This document shows, piece after piece, positions 6,511-15,153 of a DNA stretch of 33,093 nt. Source of the stretch: Muribaculaceae bacterium (GTDB taxonomy: Bacteria > Bacteroidota > Bacteroidia > Bacteroidales > Muribaculaceae). The notes below the pieces were generated by a model, which saw only the letters and a list, made by a program, of their open reading frames with translations, had not been told where the DNA came from and ran no database searches. A program made the translations under genes and the position numbers. Within the stretch, counting starts at the first letter, position 1. The number at the start of each line of letters is the position of its first letter. The stretch spans positions 1 through 33,093 of the forward strand of contig JAGATN010000014.1 of NCBI GenBank assembly GCA_017621225.1. Reading direction: 5' to 3'.

Positions 6511-7077
6511 ATGAAGTCACAGACATCATACATTTTCCTCGCACCCGGCTTCGAGGAAATAGAGGCATTGGCCACTGTCGATGCCATGCGTCGTGCCGGA
6601 ATGAAAGTAGTGGAAGTAGCCGTAGCCGACACGAAAAACGTTACGGGCGCTACCGGCCAAACGGTGGTAGCCGACTCGCTGATTACGGAAATAGATCCGG
6701 CTGATGCCGAATGGATCATAATACCCGGAGGACAACCGGGCGCCGACAATCTGCATGCATCGCCGAAGGTCAACGAAATCATAAAGAGCCATTTTGATCG
6801 CGGCGGCAAGATTGCATCGACATGTGCCGGTCCGGCGGTTGTCATTGCTCCCACCGGCATACTCAAAGGCAAAAAGGCCACATGTTATCCCGGGCTTGGC
6901 AACATGATAGAGTCAGAAGGAGGCAGTTACGTCAAAGAGGCAGTAGTCATCGACGGAAATGTCATAACATCTGAAGGCCCCGGCACCACTCTTAAGTTTG
7001 CCAAAGCCATCATATCCGCATCGGAAGGCAAGCAAAAGGCCGACGACACATTGTCATCGATGTTGGCTGACGACTAA
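6511..7077 (+). CDS. DJ-1/PfpI family protein (YajL/ThiJ-like)
   Basis: With the start at 6511 the product is 188 aa, the usual DJ-1 length. It has the family hallmarks: the acidic residue E15 in APGFEEIEAL, the nucleophile elbow Cys105 in ASTCAGPAV, IPGGQPGADNL, and ATCYPGL. Residue pairs Glu/Cys form the reactive thiol site of DJ-1 proteins, which are linked to glyoxal or oxidative-damage repair and chaperone roles; the actual substrate cannot be read. An in-frame ATG at 6466 would add 15 mostly hydrophobic residues (MRYLLFIFGLITSFN), too short and atypical for a signal peptide, so the internal start is preferred. It probably shares a transcript with the lipoprotein gene upstream. Confidence 0.88.
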   Translation: MKSQTSYIFLAPGFEEIEALATVDAMRRAGMKVVEVAVADTKNVTGATGQTVVADSLITEIDPADAEWIIIPGGQPGADNLHASPKVNEIIKSHFDRGGKIASTCAGPAVVIAPTGILKGKKATCYPGLGNMIESEGGSYVKEAVVIDGNVITSEGPGTTLKFAKAIISASEGKQKADDTLSSMLADD

Positions 7078-7144
7078 CCGCCACAACGGCCCACAACGGC
7101 AAATTGTCCGCCGCAAAAAGAGTTTATAAAATTACAGAATGGAT

Positions 7145-7196
7145 CGTTCGTGTATTTCGCAGGTTACATAAATGGCCGGCGCGGGATACACGAACG
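7145..7196. repeat. 11-bp perfect inverted repeat between convergent genes
   Basis: cgttcgtgtat (7145-7155) and atacacgaacg (7186-7196) are fully complementary with a 30-base spacer. It lies between the ends of the DJ-1 gene and the minus-strand PH-domain gene, so it may help end transcription from both sides, though no T-tract is present. Confidence 0.5.
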
Positions 7197-7222
7197 GCCG
7201 TAACCAATCCCCTAATCGATTC

Positions 7223-7648
7223 TCATCTAACCACTTCGATATCGGGATTTACCTTCAACAAGTCAGCCACGAAGCCGTCTCGATCGTTTGGCGAAATTTC
7301 CAATGGCATGCTGCTCTTTAGCACGCTTCTATCCGTGAACTTTATCGACACCCTATGTCTCGACATACCGGCCGTAGCCAGATAACCTATGGTATATTTC
7401 ACCACCTTTATCTTTTTGATCGGGAATTTATGTGGAACAAAAAATTGACGAACCACAAGTTGGTCGCCATCAATCTCATACCAACACCCCAATATCGGCA
7501 CTGCGAGCATGATGATCATACTTGCGCCAAAAATTAATGTCAGCCACCAATACGTTCCTATGCTTGCCGCCCATACCACCACGAGCGCAAAAATCACCAC
7601 ACACCACACCCACCAATCTATTTTCGAAAAATATATCTTCTTCTCCAT
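7223..7648 (-). CDS. Small PH-domain membrane protein
   Basis: The 141-aa product has two adjacent membrane segments (about residues 12-31 and 34-52, rich in W, V, I) and a C-terminal soluble region (about 55-141) with the beta-strand spacing of bacterial PH domains: CWYEIDGDQLVVRQFFVPHK, IKKIKVVKYT, RVSIKFTDRSVLKSSMPLEI, and a final helix DRDGFVADLLKVNP. Such bPH proteins are membrane-tethered with unknown ligands. It is convergent with the DJ-1 gene. The start codon at 7646-7648 touches the end of a MITE-like repeat, so the leader and any promoter must lie inside that repeat or beyond. Confidence 0.85.
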   Translation of the reverse strand: MEKKIYFSKIDWWVWCVVIFALVVVWAASIGTYWWLTLIFGASMIIMLAVPILGCWYEIDGDQLVVRQFFVPHKFPIKKIKVVKYTIGYLATAGMSRHRVSIKFTDRSVLKSSMPLEISPNDRDGFVADLLKVNPDIEVVR

Positions 7649-7842
7649 AAGTAACTCTTATAAATTAGTTATAATTAAAAAAACTCAAGTAACCCTATGG
7701 ACTGACACATCCTTATTCGTCTTTTCGGCGCTTTTCACGCTGTCGTTCGGTCGTGTAGCTCGCTACACTTCTTCTCTCCATCGCGAAAATCACTTGAAAA
7801 TCCTTAATAATTATGTATCAGCTAATTTATGCGAGTTACTTA
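7648..7842. repeat. 195-bp MITE-like element with 21-bp terminal inverted repeats
   Basis: The ends, 7648-7668 (starting taagtaactc) and 7822-7842 (ending gagttactta), are complementary in 19 of 21 positions. If the terminal TA on each side is a duplicated target, the element is flanked by TA/TA, the pattern of Tc1/IS630-type targets. Inner sequences near both ends are also loosely complementary (caagta region against cacttga region), and a tight hairpin gtgtagc/gctacac lies at 7753-7768. No gene is inside. It could instead be a structured RNA or attenuator. Confidence 0.65.
7753..7768. repeat. Short hairpin within the MITE-like element
   Basis: gtgtagc (7753-7759) and gctacac (7762-7768) form a 7-bp stem with a two-base gap, so in practice a six-base loop would be needed. 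It sits near the middle of the inverted-repeat element. Confidence 0.5.
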
Positions 7843-7885
7843 CAAAAATCATATTTGATGCCTACTTGGCCACACATCGTGACCA

Positions 7886-7944
7886 TTACGCCTACAAATA
7901 TAGGCATAACTTCCTAATCCAATGAAATATTTTCACTAATTTTG
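7886..7944 (+). promoter_or_regulatory. Hairpin and -7 box upstream of the acetylesterase gene
   Basis: ttacgccta (7886-7894) pairs with taggcataa (7901-7909) in eight of nine positions. Downstream, TAATTTTG at 7937-7944 fits the -7 consensus and lies about 40 bases before the ATG at 7983. No TTG sits at the ideal -33 distance, suggesting a regulated promoter, as is common for carbohydrate-degradation genes. Confidence 0.5.
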
Positions 7945-7982
7945 CACAGGTTCAACCGGCAAGCGAAACTCGTATAACCCTT

Positions 7983-9272
7983 ATGAAACACCCATCTATC
8001 ATAGCGGCATTCATCATAGCATCGTTATCGGCATTTGCTCAGTCAAATTACGATTACGCAACGTCATCGAAAGGCTCTCCCGACAAACATGCACTACCCG
8101 CCGCCGACGCTTCCCCTACCTCATTCAGTTTAGAGATAAAAGAGCTGTCGCCCGATATGATATTCAATGAAGCCACCGGATACGGATTCGAACATCCCGG
8201 CATATTCTCCATCACATTGCCCGATGGCAACTACAAAGTGACCCTCACCATTGGCGATGCCAAACGCAAGGCATCGACAGTAGTCAGAGCCGAGTGCCGA
8301 CGCCTGATGCTCGACCGAATCGATACCCGCAAAGGCGAATTGGTTGAGCGTTCGTTCATTGTCAACAAACGTTCACCGGCCATAAACTCACGCGACACCG
8401 TAAAGCTCAACCCTCGCGAGGTTAACACGATGTCGTGGGACGACAAACTGTCGCTCGAATTCAATGGAAGCGCTCCGGCCGTAAAAAGCATCAAAATAGA
8501 GCCCGCCGATTCAGTGACCACCATATTTCTGTGCGGTAACAGCACGGTAGTCGACCAACCCACCGAGCCTTGGGCCTCGTGGGGGCAGATAATACCTGCA
8601 TATTTCGACAACGACATATCGATAGCCAACCATGCCGAGAGCGGCGAAAGCATCAGTTCTTTCTTAGCCCGGAAGCGGTTCGACAAAATATTGTCAACAG
8701 CTCGTCCCGGCGATTGGATATTCGTTGAGTTTGGCCACAACGATCAGAAAGAAAAAGGGCCCGGAAGCGGAGCTTATTACAACTTTACGACAAACCTTAA
8801 AGTGCTCGTCGACAAAGCCCGTCAGGCAAAGTTAAACATACTGTTCATCACCCCCACCGCCCGACGCTCCTTCGACGAAAACGGACTAATCCAAAACACC
8901 CACGGCGATTATCCCGATGCAATGCGCGCCGTGGCCAAACGCGAAAACGTTCCGCTGATAGAGTTAAACGAAATGACAAAAACCTTATATGAGGCCATGG
9001 GCATTGAAGGCTCAAAAAAGGCATTTGTACACTACACGGCAAAAACATTCCCGCATCAGACCAAAGCCCTCGCCGACAACACCCACTTCAATCCATACGG
9101 AGCCACGCAAGTGGCCAAATGCATCATCGAAGGATTGCGAAAAGCGGCACCGCAGCTTGCCGCGCACATCTTACGCACCGAACGGTTCAATCCCTCTACG
9201 CCCGACGATTTCCAATCGTTCCAATGGCCCCCTGCACCACTATACTCCATCGAAAAGCCCCTTGGAAACTAA
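7983..9272 (+). CDS. GDSL/SGNH hydrolase, rhamnogalacturonan acetylesterase-like (CE12 type)
   Basis: A 429-aa secreted enzyme with a Sec signal peptide (about residues 1-19, ending AFA). Residues about 45-175 form a beta-rich domain (GYGFEHPGIFSITLPDGNYK) like the N-terminal galactose-binding modules of YesT-type enzymes. The catalytic SGNH domain follows: block I CGNSTVVDQ with Ser187, WGQIIPAYF, block III GHNDQK with Asn253, and block V DNTHFNPYGA with Asp365 and His368. All catalytic residues are present. The family removes acetyl groups from rhamnogalacturonan I of pectin. No other pectin gene is adjacent, so this looks like a stand-alone locus; the specificity is inferred from the family only. 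Confidence 0.88.
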   Translation: MKHPSIIAAFIIASLSAFAQSNYDYATSSKGSPDKHALPAADASPTSFSLEIKELSPDMIFNEATGYGFEHPGIFSITLPDGNYKVTLTIGDAKRKASTVVRAECRRLMLDRIDTRKGELVERSFIVNKRSPAINSRDTVKLNPREVNTMSWDDKLSLEFNGSAPAVKSIKIEPADSVTTIFLCGNSTVVDQPTEPWASWGQIIPAYFDNDISIANHAESGESISSFLARKRFDKILSTARPGDWIFVEFGHNDQKEKGPGSGAYYNFTTNLKVLVDKARQAKLNILFITPTARRSFDENGLIQNTHGDYPDAMRAVAKRENVPLIELNEMTKTLYEAMGIEGSKKAFVHYTAKTFPHQTKALADNTHFNPYGATQVAKCIIEGLRKAAPQLAAHILRTERFNPSTPDDFQSFQWPPAPLYSIEKPLGN

Positions 9273-9362
9273 ACATCTCCACCACAAGCGCCCCAAACTA
9301 ACGTACGCTAACATACCGAACATCAACAACTCAATGTTTTTCACAAAAAACGCGCTGATTTA

Positions 9363-9392
9363 TTGCCACGTCAAATAAAATCGATACATTTG
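9363..9392 (+). promoter_or_regulatory. Consensus promoter with no obvious gene
   Basis: TTG at 9363-9365, a 19-base spacer and TACATTTG at 9385-9392 match the Bacteroidetes consensus exactly. It points towards a minus-strand gene (9526-10014), so its transcript would be antisense to it and could continue to the outer-membrane protein gene at 10034. Confidence 0.6.
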
Positions 9393-9464
9393 CATATCTG
9401 TTAAATACGTCAACCTCAGCCTAATGCCACTAACTTGTATGACTTATGTTAAACAATTACGATA

Positions 9465-9510
9465 AAACAAAAAGATGCGCGGACGGAACATATGTTCATC
9501 TCCGCACATC
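9465..9510 (-). terminator. Rho-independent terminator of the minus-strand Cys-containing protein gene
   Basis: On the minus strand gatgtgcgga (9510-9501) pairs with tccgcgcatc (9483-9474) with one G-T, followed by tttttgtttt (9473-9464). It lies 15 bases after the stop codon and supports that the minus-strand frame is the real gene. Confidence 0.8.
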
Positions 9511-9525
9511 AGAAAAATCATTTAA

Positions 9526-10014
9526 TCATAGAAGTCTCCTACCCGATGTCGGGTTAGTTGTAGGAGGAGGGGGCGTAGTACCACCGGTTTCACCGGAACC
9601 GCTTCCATTTCCACCGCTACCATTGGAACCTGAATCGCCCGTATTACCTGAATCACCTGTATTACCTGAATCGCCGCTATTGCCGCTATCACCGGAACCA
9701 CTTCCGCCACCTGGGTTCGGATTAGGATGCGTGCTGACTTTACATGTTCTGGCTTTTTCATCGACAGAATACCCCGGACAGCAAATTATCTTACCATTAC
9801 AATTCATTCCGGCTATTGCACCATCCACTTTAATTGGGTCGGCAAAATCATACGATTCTTTAAGTTCACAAGGATAAATTGTATTATCAGGATCATTACA
9901 CTTTAGAGTCACCTTTATGGTATCATCCGTACGAAATTCTCTGATTTTCTTTTGTTCAGACTTTGATAACCGTACAATCTTTTCTTTTCCGATGTTTAAT
10001 TTTATGTCATTCAT
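9526..10014 (-). CDS. Unrecognised Cys-containing protein with low-complexity Gly/Ser/Asp/Asn tail
   Basis: The 162-aa product has three parts. Residues 1-35 are charged (KLNIGKEKIVRLSKSEQKKI) and resemble in style the leaders of Bacteroidetes ribosomal natural-product precursors. Residues about 36-92 hold six cysteines and end in an EGF-like pattern (CCPGYSVDEKARTCK). The rest is a linker of Gly, Ser, Asp, Asn and Thr with repeats of GDSGNT, then a Pro/Thr stretch and a basic end GRRLL. There is no signal peptide. The tail is coded by 18-bp tandem repeats. It is divergent from the outer-membrane protein gene by 19 bases and has its own terminator. No function is assigned. Confidence 0.65.
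   Translation of the reverse strand: MNDIKLNIGKEKIVRLSKSEQKKIREFRTDDTIKVTLKCNDPDNTIYPCELKESYDFADPIKVDGAIAGMNCNGKIICCPGYSVDEKARTCKVSTHPNPNPGGGSGSGDSGNSGDSGNTGDSGNTGDSGSNGSGGNGSGSGETGGTTPPPPTTNPTSGRRLL
9629..9699. repeat. 18-bp tandem repeat inside the Cys-containing protein gene
   Basis: Three near-identical 18-bp units (9629-9646, 9647-9664, 9665-9682), each starting cctgaatc, and a degenerate fourth (9683-9699) code for the GDSGNT-type repeats on the minus strand. Unit number could vary by replication slippage without changing the frame. Confidence 0.8.
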
Positions 10015-10033
10015 ATTTTAAAATTTTAATGAT

Positions 10034-12991
10034 ATGTATTTGTGTTATATACACAATCGACCACATAGATTTGTTCGAGCTTTGCTTGCTATTTTTTGCT
10101 GTTTTATTACATCGATAAGTTCATATGCCGATGATGGAACTCTTACAATTAAAGTGACAGTTTACGATAATGTCACAAAAAAGCCTATACCGGGAAGCAT
10201 GGTGACTCTTACGGCCATTTCCGACACCACGGCAAAAAGTTTTAAGCACGCTTCATTTGACGGAGTTTTTCAATTTCCCATACCGCACAAGCCTTTAAAA
10301 TATTTAGTAAGCGTATCGGCCGAAAAAGGCAAAAGATTCGGCGTTACGAATCCGTTTGATTACGAGCCGACAACCTTCGAACTCGATCTTACCAATCTGA
10401 AGCCCGACGATTATGAAAGGAAGCTGCCCGACATATATCTATTGAGATATGTTGAGCGCAAATTAGATGAAGTGACGGTGACGGCATCGAAGGTGAAGTT
10501 CTATTACAAAGGCGACACTTTGGTGTATAATGCCGATGCTTTCATAACGCCCGAAGGATCGATGCTCAACGCATTGCTTTCGCAGATACCCGACATTGAG
10601 CTTAAACGAAACGGCGTGATACTTCACAAAGGCAAAAAAATTGAAAGTCTGCTGCTAAACGGCAAGGACCTGTTCAATAAAGACCGACAGCTGATGCTCG
10701 AAAACATAGGAGCCTACACCGTCAGAGACATCAACCTGTACACCGAGACGGGGCGCGACAACAAGCTGTTGGGGTTCAACGCCGGCGACAATAAATATGT
10801 GATGAACGTGAGGCTGAAACGCGAGTATTCACAAGGATTCATGATGAATGCCGACCTCGGTTACGGTTCAAAAGAGCGATACGTGGCGCGTCTGTTCGGA
10901 ATGTGGTTTTCGGACATAGCATCGATAGCCGTCAATGGCTCTACCAACAACCTGAACTATGACCTGTCGAATTTTGATAGCGAATTAAACTCGCCCCCGT
11001 CAACCGGAAATGGAATAAACACCATGCAATCGGGCGGCTTGAACTATACGGTGGAAGGAGACGGCTCGGAATGGAAGATAACCGGAATGGCAAAATATAC
11101 CGGCAACCGGCCCATACATCAAGTCAACAGCTATATCCGAAACTATCTGCCGACAGGCGACACGCACCAATACTCATGGAACGAATCGCACAACAAATCG
11201 CACGAAGTGTCGAGCAATCACAAGGCCGAATTTTCGATTCGAAGCAAGGTCAACATTACAGTGGAGCCAACCTTCAATTACACCAAAAACGACGACCGCT
11301 CGTCAAGTATGAACGCCACACTCAGCGAGGAGCTTGGCGACAGCGCCCTGAGCATAATAGGCCAACTGTATGCCGGCGGACAGGAAGGGTTGGCATCGCT
11401 GCTCAACCGACAGCGACTATTGAGAATGGGAAACGGCGAAAACATAAACGGAACGCTCAATGCACGCGGAGTGATCAAGACAAGTCGCCGAAGCTGGCTC
11501 ACGATAAGCTCTTATGCAAATATGGCAAACCGAAGCTACAACACCTGGCAGGCATACAACATTGCATACGGAAACGTGAACGGTAGCCGAACCACCATGC
11601 AGCACTTCGGAGCGACCCCCGACCGCGACCGCCAATTCAAGGAATCGGCAAACTGGAAACATCGAATCGGCAAACACGGCTCGACCATGGGGGTACAATA
11701 CACATTCACCAACTTCAACGAAAAGCGGACGCGCATAGTGCACGGCGGCACTTTCGACGGAAACCTGATTACCGACTCTGTGACCTACGACATACTGCCA
11801 TCGATGACCCACAATCTGCCCGAAATTTCGGCTCAGAGCTATCGAAGCGAGTACGACGAACGCCGTCACCTTATATGGCTCGAAACCACACTGCGAAAAG
11901 AGACTCCGAAACACCGACAGTACATAATCGTTGAACTGCCACTGAGAATAGCCGACAGGCGATTCACTTACGAGCGCGGAGGACGGACGCAACGAATCGA
12001 CAGAACCCAATTCATGCCGGGTGGAAAAATAAGGGCCGGATATAATTTTAAGGCGGTTAAAGGCATGAAATACGTTTCGTTGTCATTGGGCTCTACGCCC
12101 CATTATGCGTCATTGTTCAACGTGGTCGACATTACCGACGACACCGACCCGCTGAACGTGTACGTCGGCAATCCCAATCTGAAAAACTATCGAATCAACA
12201 ACGTCGCTTTCAATTGGCAAAACAGCAAAACATCCGAATTGTCGCACGATTTAAAAATTGACTATTCGCAAATACACAATGCCAACGCACGAGGATATTA
12301 TTACAATACCGTAACGGGCGTGAAAACGTATCGCACTTACAACGTCAACGGCAATTTCAATGCAAGGGCAACCTATAAACTATCAAAAGAATATTCAAAA
12401 AGAGGGCACAAAATATTGTCATACATTCGTCCGTCAATCTACACCGACATTCGGTTTGAACGAAGTGTTGATCTCGCAGGCTCTACCACAACTGCCAATC
12501 CCGATTTCTCGATGGCTCCGCCAAAACGAAAGGTCAACACATTCAATGTAAACGAAACGGCACGTTTGTATGTCGATTTCAAGCGAATGGCAACCATTAC
12601 CGGCACCGCATCGGTTAGCTACCAACGCTACACGAGCCCCGACGAGGGCTTCACCGACTTCTCGTCGTGGGTAAACAACTATTCTATTCAAGCAACCGTG
12701 AATCTACCACGTAACTGGGGCTTGTCGACCGACCTGACGCTATACACGCGGCGCGGATTCACCGACCGTCAGCTCAACACCACCGACCTGGTGTGGAACG
12801 CCCGCGCCACGAAGTCGATACTCAAAGGCAGCGTAGTGTTCGTGGTCGATGCCTACGACCTCCTTCGCCAGCTCACCAACGTGACCTACACCATCAATGC
12901 GCAGGCGCGCACCGAAACGGTGAGCAACGTCATCCCCGCCTACGTACTGTTCCACATACAGTATCGTTGGAACAAACAACCCAAACGATAA
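10034..12991 (+). CDS. Outer-membrane beta-barrel protein (TonB-receptor-like, OMP_b-brl_3 type)
   Basis: The 985-aa product has a signal peptide (about residues 13-32, ending SSYA), a carboxypeptidase-regulatory-like beta domain (about 37-125, TLTIKVTVYDNVTKKPIPGS), a plug-like region (about 145-255; LDEVTVTASKVKFYYKGDTL, LSQIPDIELKRNGVILHKGK, SLLLNGKDLF) and a long beta-barrel rich in aromatic alternation ending in ...FHIQYRW. This matches the large Bacteroidetes family of TonB-dependent-receptor-like barrels. No SusD partner is next to it, so it is not a normal SusC/D nutrient pair. It starts 19 bases from a divergent gene for a small Cys-containing protein. The substrate is unknown. Confidence 0.85.
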   Translation: MYLCYIHNRPHRFVRALLAIFCCFITSISSYADDGTLTIKVTVYDNVTKKPIPGSMVTLTAISDTTAKSFKHASFDGVFQFPIPHKPLKYLVSVSAEKGKRFGVTNPFDYEPTTFELDLTNLKPDDYERKLPDIYLLRYVERKLDEVTVTASKVKFYYKGDTLVYNADAFITPEGSMLNALLSQIPDIELKRNGVILHKGKKIESLLLNGKDLFNKDRQLMLENIGAYTVRDINLYTETGRDNKLLGFNAGDNKYVMNVRLKREYSQGFMMNADLGYGSKERYVARLFGMWFSDIASIAVNGSTNNLNYDLSNFDSELNSPPSTGNGINTMQSGGLNYTVEGDGSEWKITGMAKYTGNRPIHQVNSYIRNYLPTGDTHQYSWNESHNKSHEVSSNHKAEFSIRSKVNITVEPTFNYTKNDDRSSSMNATLSEELGDSALSIIGQLYAGGQEGLASLLNRQRLLRMGNGENINGTLNARGVIKTSRRSWLTISSYANMANRSYNTWQAYNIAYGNVNGSRTTMQHFGATPDRDRQFKESANWKHRIGKHGSTMGVQYTFTNFNEKRTRIVHGGTFDGNLITDSVTYDILPSMTHNLPEISAQSYRSEYDERRHLIWLETTLRKETPKHRQYIIVELPLRIADRRFTYERGGRTQRIDRTQFMPGGKIRAGYNFKAVKGMKYVSLSLGSTPHYASLFNVVDITDDTDPLNVYVGNPNLKNYRINNVAFNWQNSKTSELSHDLKIDYSQIHNANARGYYYNTVTGVKTYRTYNVNGNFNARATYKLSKEYSKRGHKILSYIRPSIYTDIRFERSVDLAGSTTTANPDFSMAPPKRKVNTFNVNETARLYVDFKRMATITGTASVSYQRYTSPDEGFTDFSSWVNNYSIQATVNLPRNWGLSTDLTLYTRRGFTDRQLNTTDLVWNARATKSILKGSVVFVVDAYDLLRQLTNVTYTINAQARTETVSNVIPAYVLFHIQYRWNKQPKR

Positions 12992-13110
12992 CCACCCGGA
13001 CAAGCCGATTTTTTCGACCGGTCGAGCCGCAATTTAGCCACCGATTAGTAATTGCCAATGACCATTGAGGCTAAATCGAGGCTGTTTACAAGATTTTATC
13101 CGATTACCGA

Positions 13111-13140
13111 TTGAAATATCAAATAAATAGCTTAAATTTG
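13111..13140 (+). promoter_or_regulatory. Promoter of the thrS-infC-rpmI-rplT operon
   Basis: TTG (13111-13113), 19 bases, TAAATTTG (13133-13140): a full consensus promoter. It leaves a leader of about 60 bases before the thrS ATG at 13207. No T-box-like structure fits in that length. Confidence 0.8.
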
Positions 13141-13206
13141 CACCCGATTATGCCCATGGCTCATTGAGCATGCGGCCTCAAAAAGTAAAAATAAGGCATA
13201 TTACAT

Positions 13207-15144
13207 ATGATAAACATTACTTTTCCTGACGGTTCAGTAAAACAGTTCGAAGCCGGAGTTACCCCGCTTCAAATAGCTGAAAGCATAAGTTCACGTTTGG
13301 CGCAGGACGTGCTTGCAGCTTCAGTAAACGATTGCGAATGGGATATAAGCAGACCCATTAACGAAGACGCATCGATAAAACTATTCAAATGGGACGATCC
13401 TGAAGGCAAACATGCTTTCTGGCACAGCTCGGCACACCTTTTGGCCGAAGCGCTTCAGGAGTTGTATCCCGGTGTGAAATTCGGCATCGGCCCGGCCATC
13501 GACAACGGTTTTTATTACGACATCGATCCGGCCGGACATACCATCACGGCTGCCGACTTTGCCACGATTGAGAAGAAGATGATAGAGCTTGCCAGGGCAA
13601 AAAGCCCGATAGTGAGAGCCGACATCTCAAAAGCCGACGCATTGAAGCTTTTCGGCGATAGAGGCGAAACTTACAAATGCGAACTCATCAGCGAACTCGA
13701 GGACGGCCACATAACCACCTACACCCAAGGAGCGTTTACCGACCTTTGCCGTGGCCCGCACATTGCCAATACCGCACCCATAAAGGCCGTGAAAATCACT
13801 TCGTTGGCCGGTGCTTACTGGCGCGGCGACGAAAAACGCAATCAGTTGGTACGCGTTTACGGCATCACATTCCCCAAGCAGAAGATGCTCGACGAATATC
13901 TCGTGATGCTCGAGGAAGCAAAAAAACGCGACCACCGCAAGCTTGGCAAGGAGATGGAGCTGTTTGCATTCTCGCAAAACGTAGGCGCCGGACTCCCCTT
14001 GTGGCTCCCGAAAGGTGCCGCATTGCGCGACCGCCTCGAACAATTCCTGCGTAAAATACAGAAACAATATGGCTATCAGCAGGTCATAACGCCGCATATC
14101 GGCAATAAGATGCTCTACGTCACCTCAGGACACTATGCAAAATACGGCAAGGACTCGTTCCAGCCCATACACACCCCTGAAGAAGGCGAAGAATACCTGC
14201 TCAAACCGATGAACTGCCCTCACCACTGCGAAATATTCAAGGCTTTCCCGCGCAGCTACCGCGATCTGCCTTTGCGACTCGCCGAATTCGGCACCGTATA
14301 TCGCTACGAACAGAGCGGCGAACTCCACGGACTCACCCGAGTTAGAGGATTTACGCAGGACGATGCACACATATTCTGTGCACCCGAACAGATTAAGGAC
14401 GAGTTCCTGAAAGTGATGGACATCATATTGTACATCTTCAAAGCCCTGAAGTTTGACAATTACGAAGCCCAGATATCGTTGCGCGACCCCAACAACAGGG
14501 AAAAATACATAGGCAGCGATGAAAACTGGCACCTTGCTGAAAACGCCATCATCGACGCTTGCGCCGAAAAAGGCCTCGTGGCTCGTAAGGAACTCGGCGA
14601 AGCAGCCTTCTATGGCCCGAAACTCGACTTCATGGTCAAGGACGCACTCGGACGCAAATGGCAGCTCGGCACCATACAGGTCGACTACAACCTGCCCGAA
14701 CGATTCGGCCTCGAATATACAGGCTCCGACAATCAGAAACATCGCCCGGTGATGATACACCGTGCGCCGTTCGGTTCGCTCGAACGCTTCGTAGCCGTAT
14801 TGCTCGAACATACCGCCGGACGATTCCCGCTATGGTTGGCTCCCGATCAGGCCGTAGTGCTCCCCATCAGCGAGAAGTTCAACGACTACGCTTTCGAGGT
14901 ATCACGTCAGCTCAACGCAGCCGACGTAAGAACCATCGTCGACGACCGAAACGAAAAAATCGGAAAGAAAATTCGCGACAACGAGCTCAAAAGAATCCCT
15001 TATTTGCTCATCGTAGGTGAAAAAGAAGCCGAAAATGGCGAAATTTCTGTAAGAAAACAGGGCGAAGGTGATAAAGGTACGATGAAAATTGCTACCTTTG
15101 CAGCGAATTTGACTAAAGAAGTCGAAGAAATGATTAATCAATAA
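13207..15144 (+). CDS. thrS: Threonine--tRNA ligase
   Basis: The 645-aa length is standard for the bacterial class IIa enzyme, which charges tRNA-Thr. An N-terminal TGS domain (about 1-62; [20 protein letters not shown]) is followed by the editing domain ([20 protein letters not shown], and CRGPH near 180). The catalytic core has the zinc-site Cys and His in [10 protein letters not shown], motif 2 ([20 protein letters not shown]) and motif 3 ([18 protein letters not shown]). The C-terminal anticodon-binding domain starts around residue 540 ([20 protein letters not shown]). All motifs are intact. It heads the translation operon, nine bases before infC. Confidence 0.98.
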   Translation: MINITFPDGSVKQFEAGVTPLQIAESISSRLAQDVLAASVNDCEWDISRPINEDASIKLFKWDDPEGKHAFWHSSAHLLAEALQELYPGVKFGIGPAIDNGFYYDIDPAGHTITAADFATIEKKMIELARAKSPIVRADISKADALKLFGDRGETYKCELISELEDGHITTYTQGAFTDLCRGPHIANTAPIKAVKITSLAGAYWRGDEKRNQLVRVYGITFPKQKMLDEYLVMLEEAKKRDHRKLGKEMELFAFSQNVGAGLPLWLPKGAALRDRLEQFLRKIQKQYGYQQVITPHIGNKMLYVTSGHYAKYGKDSFQPIHTPEEGEEYLLKPMNCPHHCEIFKAFPRSYRDLPLRLAEFGTVYRYEQSGELHGLTRVRGFTQDDAHIFCAPEQIKDEFLKVMDIILYIFKALKFDNYEAQISLRDPNNREKYIGSDENWHLAENAIIDACAEKGLVARKELGEAAFYGPKLDFMVKDALGRKWQLGTIQVDYNLPERFGLEYTGSDNQKHRPVMIHRAPFGSLERFVAVLLEHTAGRFPLWLAPDQAVVLPISEKFNDYAFEVSRQLNAADVRTIVDDRNEKIGKKIRDNELKRIPYLLIVGEKEAENGEISVRKQGEGDKGTMKIATFAANLTKEVEEMINQ

Positions 15145-15153
15145 CCCCACTGA

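Noticed and set aside
7509-7925. Plus-strand ORF of 138 codons
   Set aside because: It spans antisense of the PH-domain gene and the inverted-repeat element.
9629-9699. CRISPR-like array
   Set aside because: The units are contiguous 18-bp coding repeats with no spacers.
9446-9877. Plus-strand Pro/Leu-rich ORF of 143 codons
   Set aside because: The Pro-rich part is the antisense reading of the Gly/Ser repeats; the minus-strand frame has its own terminator and a more natural composition. The antisense promoter leaves some doubt.
13147-13206. T-box or other riboswitch upstream of thrS
   Set aside because: The leader is only about 60 bases and shows no T-box sequence or terminator/antiterminator pair.
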